Shown here in pieces: positions 48,922 to 58,971 of a stretch of 64,000 bases of DNA. The notes under the pieces are model-generated. The model did not search any database. It saw only the letters and a program-made list of their open reading frames with translations, and was not told the DNA's origin. Source of the DNA: Cylicocyclus nassatus (Eukaryota; Nematoda; Chromadorea; Rhabditida; Strongylidae); the NCBI GenBank assembly GCA_958299035.1, contig CATQJL010000223.1, positions 12,386,293-12,450,292 on the forward strand, read 5' to 3'. The translations under genes were made by a program, and so were the position numbers. Within the stretch, counting starts at the first letter, position 1; each line of letters begins with the position of its first letter.

Positions 48922-51900
48922 TCAAACATCAAGGTTTTCTTCTTCGTACTTTTTTTTCAAGAACTCAAAAACGTCTTCTAGTGAACCCTGTAGTAAGGAA
49001 AAGTCACTGAGCGAGAGTGAGGTTGCCATTGTTTGTGCTTTTTCGTAGAGTTCCGAAAGCTTGTCCCCTTCTCTTCGTGGAATCTGTAAGAACACAGATA
49101 TCTCTTAGTATGGTGAAGGTTCGACTTTTCTTGAATCTTGGCATTGTTGTAAGCACTTTTCGGTAAGATTGTTGAGCTTGACCAAGATTGGTATGATAAC
49201 TTTATTGGCTGACGTCGACGTTTCGGCGATCTACGCCTTCTTCAGAGCCTGGAAAGACGAAGTCATAAGTGTCTATCCGCTCAGACGTCAAGTGCCAGGA
49301 ACAAAATAAACCCGAAGAGATTAGCCAAAGACATTATCAGAGCCACAAGAATACATACTCACCTTAGACGCAGCACAATCGGTAGCTGGAGAACAGACCA
49401 CCTTATACAAAACTGTGCCTCCAACCTCTATTCATACGCCTGAGTGACCTGACCTCAGTCAAACCCACAGAGGGCCTGATAAGGCGCGAGTTCGGTGGTG
49501 ATAGCAAGGCACTCGTCTTTTCTGTTCATTTTAGGATTTTTCGCAGCAATCCAAAATGCTTCTAACGTTTTGCGTGCCAGGAGTTCGGACTCAAACGATA
49601 AGATCTTTACTGCAATCTGAATTTCAGCACCTTCATGACGGCTTATTCGATGTTGCCCCAGTTGTGTGGAGGGCCTTGATTTATTTAGCCCATCTAGATG
49701 TTCCTTGATGCGAACACAAAGAGGGCGCCCGGTCTCTCCGATGTAGGTGTCTCCACATGATAAACATGTGATCCGGTAAATCACTCCTGACACCATACAA
49801 TCACCCTCTCTGCTATATGGGCATATTACACAATTTCCCTTTCTCATTATTTCCCTTTTAAGCGAGTGCTTGAGTTGTAACGTTTTTAGATGGTCGGGCC
49901 ATTACTATAAGCAGGTAAGGGGACTAGCAATGGGGCAACGTTTAGCACCAACACTTGCCATTGCTTTCATGTCTAAGGTAGAGGCGCCAGTGCTAGAGCG
50001 CAAGCCGCTGCTGTACTGCCGTTATATAGATGATTGCTGCATAGTTTGCCCTTCTCAGACATGGACATATGTTTCCGCACGCTTAACGAGCAGTTTTCCA
50101 GCATTAAGTTCACCAGGGAAAAGCCCCACGAAAACTGGCTTGCGTTTCTTAATGTCCAAATTCATCTAGCGAGTGGGGAGTACAGAACTAGGTGGTACCG
50201 CAAACCCAGCTGCAAAAATATATTGGTGCATTATTTGTCTGCACACACTCGCAAAACCAAAAGTTCTAAGTGTTGGTGCTAAACGTTGCCCCATTGCTAG
50301 TCCCCTTACCTGCTTATAGTAATGGCCCGACCATCTAAAAACGTTACAACTCAAGCACTCGCTTAAAAGGGAAATAATGAGAAAAAGAAATTGTGTAATA
50401 TGCCCATATAGCAGAGAGGGTGATTGTATGGTGTCAGGAGTGATTTACCGGATCACATGTTTATCATGTGGAGACACCTACATCGGAGAGACCGGGCGCC
50501 CTCTTTGTGTTCGCATCAAGGAACATCTAGATGGGCTAAATAAATCAAGGCCCTCCACACCACTGGGGCAACATCGAATAAGCCGTCATGAAGGTGCTGA
50601 AATTCAGATTGCAGTAAAGATCTTATCGTTTGAGCCCGAACTCCTGGCACGCAAAACGTTAGAAGCATTTTGGATTGCTGCGAAAAATCCTAAAATGAAC
50701 AGAAAAGACGAGTGCCTTGCTATCACCACCGAACTCGCGCCTTATCAGGCCCTCTGTGGGTTTGACTGAGGTCAGGTCACTCAAGCGTATAAATAGAGGT
50801 TGGAGGCACAGTTTTGTATAAGGTGGTCTGTTCTCCAGCTACCGATTGTGCTGCGTCTAAGGTGAGTATGTGTTCTTGTGGCTCTGATAATGTCTTTGGC
50901 TAATCTCTTCGGGTTTATTTTGTTCCTGGCACTTGACGTCTGAGCGGATAGACACTTATGACTTCGTCTTTCCAGGCTCCAAAGAAGGCGTAGATCGCCG
51001 AAACGTCGACGTCAGCCAATAAAGTTATCATACCAATCTTGAACACAGATATCATTTTTTAATAGATAAGTTTTGCACAGCTTGTGCAATAAGCTCTAAC
51101 TTCTTTCATCTCCAAAATGTCAAAGTTCTAATCGTTTAAATAAAGTAAAGTGAGCTCTTTAGCTCGAAAAGTATTAAGATGTTGAAGCATTCTTTTTCTA
51201 GACTTGAAATGTATGGAATCTAAAAATAAGAACTTATTATCAGTCTACTCCAGCATATTGGTGCCCTTCGGTGCAATGATGATTTGTATCATGCCTACAA
51301 AAACGTCTTTTCTTTGCTAACGAGCATCTCAAACTCCAACATAGTAGTCGTAGGTTCAAGATGTTGTTGTTGCCTAATTCGGATAAGATCTGGATCAACT
51401 CCAAATAGATCGGATCGAGATGCAAGAAGCACGGAGCAGAAGTGCGACAAACGCGAAAGCGATCGCGTTGAGTACCCTTTGGTCCACTGCGAGTGATGAC
51501 GGGATAGGGCTTTGATCGCTAATCAGCCTTGGGAAGATTATAGATGACGCTCACGAGAGAGGTAAAGGCTTGGTTAGCGATCGAAGCCTCGCCTACCATC
51601 CACCACCCCTGTAAAACAAAGGGTAAGTGTTGTATGCGGCAGGATCACAATCGCGTCCTGGGGCTGTAGAAAAAAGCGTGCATCTAACATAATCCGGCTT
51701 TCTGTAAAGAAATTTGGAGACTAGCCTGAAGCGCTGGTTTTACTTATACTCTTCTAAACTGCAAAGCTTTGCCTTGAAGCGAGATATGAGCTCAGAGAGC
51801 TAAATCCGGACGGTCTGATCCTCAAATATCAAGGCAAGTCAAATCAAAACCCAAAAAAACTTCTTACAACGAATGTTAAGTATCAATCGTTGTTTATTGA

Positions 51901-53084
51901 ATGAAATGTAAGATGTTAAGTCTCAATCGTTAAGTCTCAATCGTTGTTTATTGAGTAAAGTGTAAGACTTATCAGCATATTCGAACACTTAATCTGATCA
52001 GTTAGACGCACTATTTTGGATTTTCACATGATCAGAAAGCGAGGCGAGATCGGAGAAGTCAGCATTGCTGACTTAAGAGTCTCAATTATATACCAAGTGA
52101 TTTCATAGTCTCACAATTCTCTCGAAACAGCTGCTACGAATCCATTGTTACAATCATCCGGTCATAGTATTTCACCAATTCCGAATAACCATCAGAGACG
52201 AAGTGCAAGATGACTGACATCCAATGACTCGTAGCAGTTGTTATGTCACAAGGATCGCGAGGCGATGGGTCGCGTTATGTACATTTGCCTTTACCAGTGA
52301 AGCTTTTGCACGGTTGCTTGCTTTGATCGAGTTACAACCTCAGGGGAAATCCTCACTTGAACGAACGATTGTCAGTACCGATTCTGATTAGAACCAGGCC
52401 CGAGAGGGGATGCAAATCGGATTTTTGGCAACTATGACGCCATTATGACACTGCGAACTGCATTTTGTAAAAGCCAGAAAATTATATCATGTTCCACACT
52501 AGCCTTAAATTTGAGGTTCAATGTATCCTCTTGTTTTGTGACCAGCTCGCTTGATGGGAATGTAGACAGAACCACGTCTATTACCTGAACTCCTATTATC
52601 AACTACTCATTTCTGATTTAATATGTAAAAATACCTTTTTTCTGTCGTCAAGTGATTTTAAGATTGTGAGAAGGAAGTAGTTGTTGGCATACCTGAAGAT
52701 TGCGAAACAAAATGGTAGTTCATAATCGACCACAAATACATGAAAAACATCTGTTGCTGACTTTGATTTGAGCGTCTGACTTGCTCCTATCGCTACAAAC
52801 CTCCCCTTAACGAGTACACCTAAGCACGAACAAAGCGTCTCACATTCCTCCATCGAGTGTGACGAGAGCACTAAGGCTCTGCCCCTTGAACGCATCTGTT
52901 TTAGCAGCTCCCAAATATGACGTCGTGTCTAAAATTGACTAATATTAACTGAAAGAGCTCATGATTTTGTTTAAAAAAAGGGAGAACCTTTGGATCAATT
53001 CCTGCTGTCGGTTCGTCAAGTATCACAAGTTTCGATGGATTCAGCAACGCGATTCCTATGTTAACTCTTCTCCTTTGCCCACCG
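48922..53084 (-). CDS. ABCA-type ABC transporter, C-terminal end (5 exons)
   Basis: Last part of the second nucleotide-binding domain of a subfamily A (lipid-type) ABC transporter, which uses ATP to move lipids across membranes. Exons on the minus strand: 53084-52988, 52928-52762, 52692-52635, 52584-52498 and 49083-48922. All have GT-AG borders and compatible phases (2, 0, 2, 0, 0). The joined protein (190 residues) shows the signature SGGQRRR at its start, Walker [14 protein letters not shown], the switch histidine in [12 protein letters not shown], then [15 protein letters not shown] and the subfamily A regulatory-type tail ending [18 protein letters not shown]. The stop is TGA. Introns 1-3 are 50-69 bp, but intron 4 is 3.4 kb because it holds a Penelope-like element. 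Walker A and the membrane domains are not found upstream within reach, so the 5' portion is outside, in undetected exons, or lost. Confidence 0.85.
49090..49102 (+). repeat. Target-site duplication, left copy
   Basis: The 13-bp sequence gaacacagatatc is repeated exactly at 51041-51053, bracketing the Penelope-like element. It lies 6 bp from the 3' splice acceptor of the last ABC transporter exon. Confidence 0.7.
49207..49249 (-). ncRNA. Candidate hammerhead ribozyme of the Penelope-like element (intact core)
   Basis: The minus strand reads ggct, then the core CTGAAGA, a stem-loop ggcg-tagat-cgcc, then GAAAC, a tight stem acgtc/gacgt, the cleavage triplet GTC, and agcc pairing with the first ggct. 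This is the order of a hammerhead with a minimal stem III, known from Penelope-like elements. One unpaired A sits between the CTGAAGA core and stem II. Short stem III types usually act as dimers, so self-cleavage of a single unit may be weak. Confidence 0.6.
49455..49847 (-). pseudogene. GIY-YIG endonuclease domain, Penelope-like element (left arm)
   Basis: A 130-codon frame. It starts [20 protein letters not shown], then [20 protein letters not shown] (the GIY-YIG signature in the form VIYRITC...TYIGETGR), [16 protein letters not shown] with the conserved arginine, and a helical [13 protein letters not shown] end (the glutamate of the family lies in this region or just before). The CPYS/CSCG cysteines match the Zn-finger-like insert typical of Penelope endonucleases. 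It differs from the right-arm copy at only three residues. The domain is open but is detached from a complete RT. Confidence 0.85.
49870..50267 (+). pseudogene. Penelope-like reverse transcriptase fragment
   Basis: Reads [20 protein letters not shown] then LAPTLAIAF, the RT motif preceding the catalytic site, then [14 protein letters not shown] with the YIDD catalytic motif at 50023-50034. After a frameshift near 50060 it continues in another frame as [32 protein letters not shown] and [12 protein letters not shown], which follow the thumb region of Penelope RTs. The N-terminal half of the RT is absent. Confidence 0.8.
50377..50769 (+). pseudogene. GIY-YIG endonuclease domain, Penelope-like element (right arm)
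   Basis: Inverted duplicate of the 49455-49847 frame, of equal length (130 codons) and differing at three residues (for example [12 protein letters not shown] and STPLGQHR). It keeps the VIYRITC...TYIGETGR signature and KEHLDGLNK. It is in the orientation expected after the single-copy RT, but the RT frame does not run into it: a partial inverted RT head (50166-50354, minus) lies between. Confidence 0.85.
50975..51016 (+). ncRNA. Decayed hammerhead motif in the right arm
   Basis: Same stem layout as the left-arm motif, but the core reads CCAAAGA instead of CTGAAGA. Stems I, II and III and GAAAC remain. The changed core bases are ones essential to hammerheads, so this copy should not cleave. 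Confidence 0.5.
51041..51053 (+). repeat. Target-site duplication, right copy
   Basis: gaacacagatatc is identical to 49090-49102. Confidence 0.7.
51054..52497. other. Remainder of ABC transporter intron 4
   Basis: No exon was found. A small direct repeat (ttaagtctcaatcgttgttt and close variants, with attgagtaaagtgtaag) lies at 51875-51965. Nothing else is supported. Confidence 0.5.
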
Positions 53085-54018
53085 CTGAAGTAAAAGTAGC
53101 AAGAGCAGAGGCACTCAATTAGACGCTAATTACGAATTAAAAAGACTTAAAAGCTTATGACGAAAAGATTCTAAAACTGCCAAACTTCTCTGCGGAACGC
53201 TTCTTGGAAAAGGTTGTGACAAAGAGACAGAAAAAAAATGCAAAACTGCTTGCAGTAGACAATGCAATCCTTTGAGCAGTAAATGGGCGCACTCGCGCTG
53301 CACCATTCTGACATGAGCGACTATTGCAGTGCTCCTATACTACGTGAAACATTGCCACAATTGTGATTATTTTAGAAGAGTACTTCGAGGATGAGAATTG
53401 CAGTCTTTAGATTAGTGTTTATTACTAAATTCTGTGACATAATCCTCATTTTGAGCGACCACATTTGCCGAAGAGACAATCCTCGTTCACACCTTGCCTC
53501 GGCATTACTAATTCTTCTGACTGCTTAAAGCAGCAAAAGATTTGTGACAGAACTTGGAATGTTTTTTGAATCCCGCGTCGATTTCTTACGAAAACTCTAC
53601 ATGAAAGCATATTGATAGTAGAGCTCTATGGGAAATGCAAAATAAGGTCATGGAAATGGGAAATCATTTTGCCGATAGAAGAGCAGTATTCCTTGATTTT
53701 TTTGCGTGGTATCATGGATAAAATAGCAGCAAGTACAAGGGGTAGTACCGGTTTTACTCAATACGGGGAAGGATAGCGCATGGCATGAGGCGCCCTCTAA
53801 ATCAGTGCGCTCAGGAGTTTAGTCTCCGTTCATAAGCAGACCAGACCCCTATTGGATGTTTAATAACAGATAAACAAGGAATGTTGAGCACGGAATTGTC
53901 AAGTTCAACGGGTTGGTAACCTCTACAACCATAAACTGATTTGCGTGCTGCGTTAGAAAAGCGGTTGGAAACGTCAGCTTCTTCATCTGCACTTCATCTG
54001 TACAAGAATAACACTGTA
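53085..54018. other. Sequence upstream of the first visible ABC exon
   Basis: The minus strand was searched for Walker A (G..G.GKT) and Q-loop (CPQ.D.L) coding sequence and none was found, so the preceding ABC exon is not in this stretch. No other feature is supported. Confidence 0.5.
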
Positions 54019-54409
54019 TCAAAATAGCTTTTGGTCATCAAGTCTAGGTTGGGACGTAATTGAGCACATGCTTTTTTGTTTATAAATTTGAGCATGTCGT
54101 TGTATGTGTGAGTAACATTTCATAAAAACCCAGTTTTTGGTGGATATTTTATGAACCAATGTTTTTGAACATTTTGTTTCTTCTATGTGGATTAAACCAT
54201 AGGCAGTTTCATCTATACCACAATGCTCTAAAATAGCAGGAGGCAAAAGTTTCAATCTTCGAAAAACCAACTTTGGATTTAGACTACAGCAAGTTCGCAC
54301 ATTGAAAGTAAAAGGACGGTCATCGGATATTCGTAGACCTATGACTTTTATGTGCGATCATACTACATAAAGCTAAGAAGCAGTAGAAGATCACTACTGA
54401 TAATGACAT
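54019..54409 (-). CDS. Putative small secreted protein (2 exons)
   Basis: Exon 1 (54409-54339) encodes MSLSVVIFYCFLALCSMIAH, a convincing signal peptide (hydrophobic core followed by small residues). A GT-AG intron of 55 bp (54338-54284, donor AG|gtctac, acceptor gctgtag) leads to exon 2 (54283-54019) in the same frame, ending in TGA. The predicted protein has 111 residues, with about four cysteines after the signal (HCGI, KCSK, KCYS, MCSI) and basic character. I do not recognise a family. The next plus-strand-side neighbour downstream is the ABC transporter on the same strand. The model rests on splice logic and the signal peptide only. Chance assembly is possible. Confidence 0.35.
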
Positions 54410-54597
54410 TATTTTCGATCTTTCGCGCTGAGATTCGCACCTCGCAAAAATGGTTAGAAATTGAGATGACCAATCCAGACTGGCTGTACGCAATCTGTCT
54501 AAATGGTGAACGCATCGCACAAAATTTGCTAATTCGAGCACAATGTCGCCTTTTTAGCTCATTTTAGGCGCTAGCTGCATAGGGTAACCTTATTTGC

Positions 54598-54876
54598 CAG
54601 TGGCGGTCCCAGGATTTCCGTTCGGAGGAGATGGATAAAAAAAATTTCCTGATGAAGGTGCATCAAAATAGCCACGCACTCCAAAAAATCTTCTGTGATG
54701 TTTCCCAGAATTTTCGCGAGCCCCGAAAAATTTTTTTCAAGGCTTATATGAGTTTAGAGATTTTTTAAAAAATTTTGATTATCTATAAAAATAAACTCAC
54801 TTGCACATTTTATAACCCATGTAAGTAACTTTCATACATTTTGCGACCCAGGGGGGTCTGTCTCGGCCCGCCACTG
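54598..54876. mobile_element. Small hAT-type MITE with cagtggcgg ends
   Basis: Left end cagtggcggtcccaggattt and right end tctcggcccgccactg are inverted. cagtggcgg is a common hAT terminal sequence and equals the right end near 48720. The 11-bp word gctagctgcat occurs on both sides (about 54570 and 54877), but not at the exact edges, so the target duplication is uncertain. Confidence 0.65.
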
Positions 54877-55517
54877 CTAGCTGCATTTTAGTTTATGACC
54901 CTGGTTTTCGAGAAATACTGATTTCAGTGTGTAATCCCGAGTGAGAAGAGCTAAATTCGTTAATTCGAAAAATGGCCTGAAAAATTACGGTTCTAAGGTC
55001 TTGCACTATACAATTACACGAGTCGGAACGGCGTAGCTCCATTTTTGTACAAGCATAAAAACCCTTCTTTTCTAAATTCTTAGATGGGAAAAAATACAGG
55101 AACGGTACATATTAGTGTTTGATGTGGTGTGAACAGGTTGGGAATCCTAGGATCTTTTCTTGAGCAAAGACACAACTTTCCCCTTTTGCCTTCAGTACGA
55201 CTCAGATTCTGAATGCAAACTTACGGTGAGTCCAAGCTGATGCAAAATTTTGGAAACCTTCTTATAAAGCTTGCTTTGCTTCATCGAATGGTAGCCCTTT
55301 GAGATTACAAAGTGCCAAGAATTTACCACCCAATAGCTTTTTATAATGGCGTTCGACTTCTGACCATTCTCCTATTGACGATTTTCCAGCGCAGGTCTTA
55401 GTCTTACATGTCAAAATAATACACTTTACTTCAAAGCCATTTTCTCAGTTCAATGCACTTGTATGCCTTCCGTTGATTCTTCATCTTTAATATCATCTTC
55501 ACCCCACCACCCCACTA

Positions 55518-55600
55518 GTCGGCTCGGTGGACGAATTCGAATTTGAGCTGGAGCAGGCCGGTAGGCGGAGCGCGGCACCTCAGCCCTCAGTTCAAACCTT
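55518..55600 (+). repeat. LINE/SINE-like repeat, family 3, copy 2 (5' part)
   Basis: tcggctcggtggacgaattc, then gaatttgagctggagcaggccgg and gcgcggcacctcagccctc, match the 5' end of the 57850-58146 copy in the opposite orientation. Confidence 0.6.
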
Positions 55601-56553
55601 CGCCTATTCTTTCTGTTCTTTTTTGCCTTTGATTGGTAACATGTGTATTTTGACAGCGTTCTTAAACAAAATCGACGTTTCGTTATCGTTAAGCGTCGTT
55701 TCTGGCTGCTGTGCTCGGTTTTTGTTTGATTGGGCTTTGAGAAACGATAGAGATAGCTATTGCGACGTGCAATTCACCTCTATAGCAGCACTTCTGAAAT
55801 TTTAATTACAGAGAAAAGATTTACAGCAGTTGTTTCCCAACTGTATCGCCGTTTCTCCAAACTTATTGTATACAGAGTTAATGTTATGATTTGGCAGAAC
55901 AAAACAACGCTCGATCACAACAAGATGTTATGTTTTGCTAGCAAACATACCTCACAATACCAAGATTAAAAAACAAATAATGAGGACTAGCTGATCTGCC
56001 CGGTCCAGCACGGGAATGATCACTGATCGGGAATGAAGATAAGGTATTCGGTGGCATTGTAGAAACTGTGTAAAGAACAAAAACAAAATGTGAACACTTA
56101 TTAGTCGGTAGCATATCTCTCTTTCTCCAAATCAAGTTCAACACGCAAAACCTAAGCAAGCAGCGCGAGTCAATTGATAGCAGCGCTCATTGTTATTATG
56201 AGGATCATTTTTTGTGACACTTTGCCGCTAACCGGCTACTTCATCTTCATTCACTGCTTGCCGTCAATTTTTGTGGAGTCGGCAGTACTTTGCACTCGCG
56301 CACTTTCCTGGTCCCAGGGATCAACTATAGCGAGTGTGAGTTGTCGCTTGTCTTGTTTTTGTTTCAAAGAGTAAATAGCTTTATAACTTTTTCTCCACTT
56401 TGTGCATGACATAGAATTAACGCTCCCTGTCTTATGAGATAGTCGTTTGACTGTTCACTACAAAATTCAAAGCCTTCACTTTTGTGGACGTTGTTTTGGC
56501 GAACAAAGTATGACGAATATTGATGGGCTCACACTGACATCACAGCAGTTCTT
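55601..56553. other. Non-coding stretch
   Basis: At 55990 the motif actagctgatctgcccggtc resembles the start of family 2 type tails but does not continue. No gene is supported. Confidence 0.45.
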
Positions 56554-56915
56554 TTAAAGGCAGCGCCCAGGCAGATCTGGACTTATGGGGATTTTACGTG
56601 GATAAAAATTTTGGGGCTCTAACTAAGGCACTGCCCAAGCGACCGCACAGGTAAATCACTAACGGCAGAGATATGCGCCTTCAAAGTAGACCCCAGGAAC
56701 TGTTAGCATGGATCCATGGCAGTTTCGCCCGAGGACCCAGCTTTGCGCCATGAATCCATGCGAAGTACGATCCCGGGGTCCAGTTCCGAGGAGAATATCT
56801 CAGCCGTTAGAGCACTATCTGAGTTGCCGGTTGGGCAGTGGCTTAGTTAGGGCCCCAAAACTACTATCCACGTGAGATCCCCATGTGTCCAGACTTGCCT
56901 GAACGCTGCCTTTAA
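56554..56915. mobile_element. TTAA-type MITE, aaaggcag family, copy 2 (362 bp)
   Basis: TTAA-aggcagcgcccaggcagat on the left, and gacttgcctgaacgctgcct with TTAA on the right, form clear inverted repeats. The second inverted pair is ccacgtg/cacgtgg near 56600 and 56870. It directly abuts repeat family 1 copy C. Confidence 0.8.
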
Positions 56916-56921
56916 TGCGTT

Positions 56922-57627
56922 ACCAGTGCGTCACCTCCGCTTCGCGGAGGTTCGCACTGGCTCCCTATCCGTATGCCTTTCTCATGTTCGCATGAGCATG
57001 GCTTTGAAACTCACCACGCGATGCTGAGCGATGCTCACAAATTAATCGTAAACAACTGTTCATTCATGAAGCATCTCCATGTAAGATCGGTAATTTTTGG
57101 GAAAAAAACTTTGTTGCAAGGAAACAAATGCGAATTTGAAAGGATTATTGAGTTCATTTTGGTTTGATAATCGTCATTAGGATAATAGTCACCTTAAGCT
57201 ACATTTCAGTGCGAAATCTTTTCAGTTTTTTCAAATAAAACCTTGCCAAATCGACTATCTACGCGTTCGTCACTTATTGGCGTTGTTTTCGCAAAAAAAC
57301 AAACTTTTTGAGCACTTTTTGGGCTAGAATTCATGGCGCGCAGAGTTACTTGACTTTGACTTTATAACTTTGCAAGGAGTCGAAATAGCGGCCCAGTTTT
57401 GCGTGCCAAAAGGCGCGTGGACCCGTTTGACGCGCAAATTTTGAGGGACCCGCTTATCGAACCGGTTCGTCCTTGTGCATGGTGAGCCTACACGCTGGGA
57501 CGGTATGTTGTGCAAAATTGCAGCCCGATAGCTTAGTTGCAGCTTCCTCTATGAATTTCGTGACAGACAGATTTACAGACAGACACACACACAAAAAAAC
57601 AGACGGCCTTAGCGCGTTATTATAGTA
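56922..57627 (-). repeat. Repeat family 1, copy C (about 706 bp)
   Basis: The hairpin end ccagtgcgtcacctccgctt ... ggttcgcactgg is at 56922 and the opposite end, cttagcgcgttattatagta, is at 57627. It contains ctctatgaatttcgtgacag and a short CA tract. The conserved frame of copies A and D is disrupted here. Confidence 0.75.
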
Positions 57628-57649
57628 GGATAGCCACTCGCACCATAAA

Positions 57650-57702
57650 GTCAATGTATTTTGCAAAAGACATGAAAAATGTCTTTTGCAAAATACATTG
57701 AC
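57650..57702. repeat. Perfect 22-bp hairpin, 9-nt loop
   Basis: Arms 57650-57671 and 57681-57702 (gtcaatgtattttgcaaaag plus ac, and its exact complement). Confidence 0.85.
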
Positions 57703-57708
57703 TGGGTG

Positions 57709-57765
57709 AAAGCAGGGTGAAAAGCGTTTGAAACCTACATTTCCAAACGCTTTTCACCCTGCTTT
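57709..57765. repeat. Perfect 22-bp hairpin, 13-nt loop
   Basis: Arms 57709-57730 and 57744-57765 (aaagcagggtgaaaagcgtt plus tg, and its exact complement). It starts six bases after the previous hairpin. Confidence 0.85.
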
Positions 57766-57849
57766 GATGACAGAGGTTTAGAATGAAACATACTGCTCTT
57801 GCTACATGATTCGATGAAAATGATATGACAGTGCCGCTTCATTTCTCTA

Positions 57850-58146
57850 CTTAGGTTGCAAATAATCAATAAATCGATAGAAAGACCCACTGAATTGTCG
57901 CAAAAAGTAAACTATCTTCTGCGCCTGGCCTCAATTATAGGGAAGCAAATTTCAGCCTCATCGGTTCACAAACAAAAAAGTCTATAAGCCACATACTTAC
58001 ATACTAACAAATTTACAGAGATTGAGTTTTATTTATATATAGATAACAATGAGAGAACATACATAAAATTGAAGTGAAGGTTGAGGTGCCGCGCTCCGGA
58101 CGACCGGCCTGCTACATTTAAATTCGAATTCGCCCACCGACCGACT
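57850..58146 (-). repeat. LINE/SINE-like repeat, family 3, copy 3 (most complete)
   Basis: Minus-strand order: gtcggtgggcgaattcgaat, gcaggccggtcgtccgg, gcgcggcacctcaac, tatatataaataaaactcaa, gtatgtggcttatagac, gaaccgatgaggctgaaat, gaggccaggcgcagaag. Confidence 0.7.
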
Positions 58147-58528
58147 AGCAAGGTAAGGACGACTATATAGTTCTTTTAGCTCTAGGCTTAGCATTCCACC
58201 TGTCTCTACTATGTACAATTACGCATTCATAATCTATTCCAATGACTGCTTCTTCAAGCTATCGTTTGTTAATTCAGTCGCCTTTTGCAGCTGAGTGAAG
58301 TATGCATGAGCCAATTTGTTGCACCGACTTTATCCAACTTGGGATCCACAGGTTTTGTTATTCAAAAAATCTTACTTAAATCTATTTATAAAGGCATACA
58401 GAGAGGGCTGGGCGCTAGCCTTTGGTCTATGGCAAACCCTCGCATCTAGGAGGAGTACCCCTTTCTTCTTCTCTAGACCACATTTGAATGTTAGAACATT
58501 CTCAAATAAAGTCAGTATTGCAGCTTTC
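58147..58528. other. Non-coding stretch
   Basis: Nothing can be supported. The open frames cross into the adjoining MITE. Confidence 0.45.
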
Positions 58529-58971
58529 TTAAAGGCAGCGGCTCGGCAGATTTTCGACTTTGGGGTTTTGACAGATTCGGGGCTATTCCGGCCCTCTGAA
58601 TCACGACATGAACTCCACATAGCGCGAAAATGGGGAAAACCCCGTTTTTTGAAACCCCCTTGAAACGGGCGCGGACGTGTGGGCCGTTTTTCTCTGCCGT
58701 CAGAGACGCAGAGTAAGGACATAGAGAGCGCTAGAACAATTCTGCCCTATGAAGCTACGAGTGACGGCGCGTCTTCTAGCGGAGAAAACATACTCGTCCG
58801 CACAGCTGTTAGGGGAGCGAAAGGACGAAGGAGAGCGGAACTTGGCTCGCCCCTGGCTTGCAGAATTCACATTTTCGGCCCGGAGTTGCTCTTTTGGTTC
58901 ACTTGGAGGGACTCCTATCCATCTGTGCCAAATTCTGAGGTAGGTCTATTCTGCCGAGCCGCTGCCTTTTA
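58529..58971. mobile_element. TTAA-type MITE, aaaggcag family, copy 3 (443 bp)
   Basis: TTAA-aggcagcggctcggcaga on the left pairs with tctgccgagccgctgcctttta on the right. Interior open frames occur on both strands and are not coding. The end is slightly changed (TTTA). Confidence 0.75.

Larger units (their letters stand above)
49103..51040. mobile_element. Penelope-like element in inverted-repeat arrangement
   Basis: The arms 49183-49956 and 50268-51041 are 774 bp each and nearly identical in inverted orientation. Each holds a GIY-YIG endonuclease frame, a UTR and a hammerhead-like motif. The centre (49957-50267) is single-copy reverse transcriptase sequence. About 80 bp (49103-49182) lie outside the left arm. 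The whole unit sits between 13-bp direct repeats, inside the last intron of the ABC transporter. RT linked to GIY-YIG is diagnostic of Penelope-like retroelements. The RT is only a fragment, so the copy is inactive. Confidence 0.85.
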
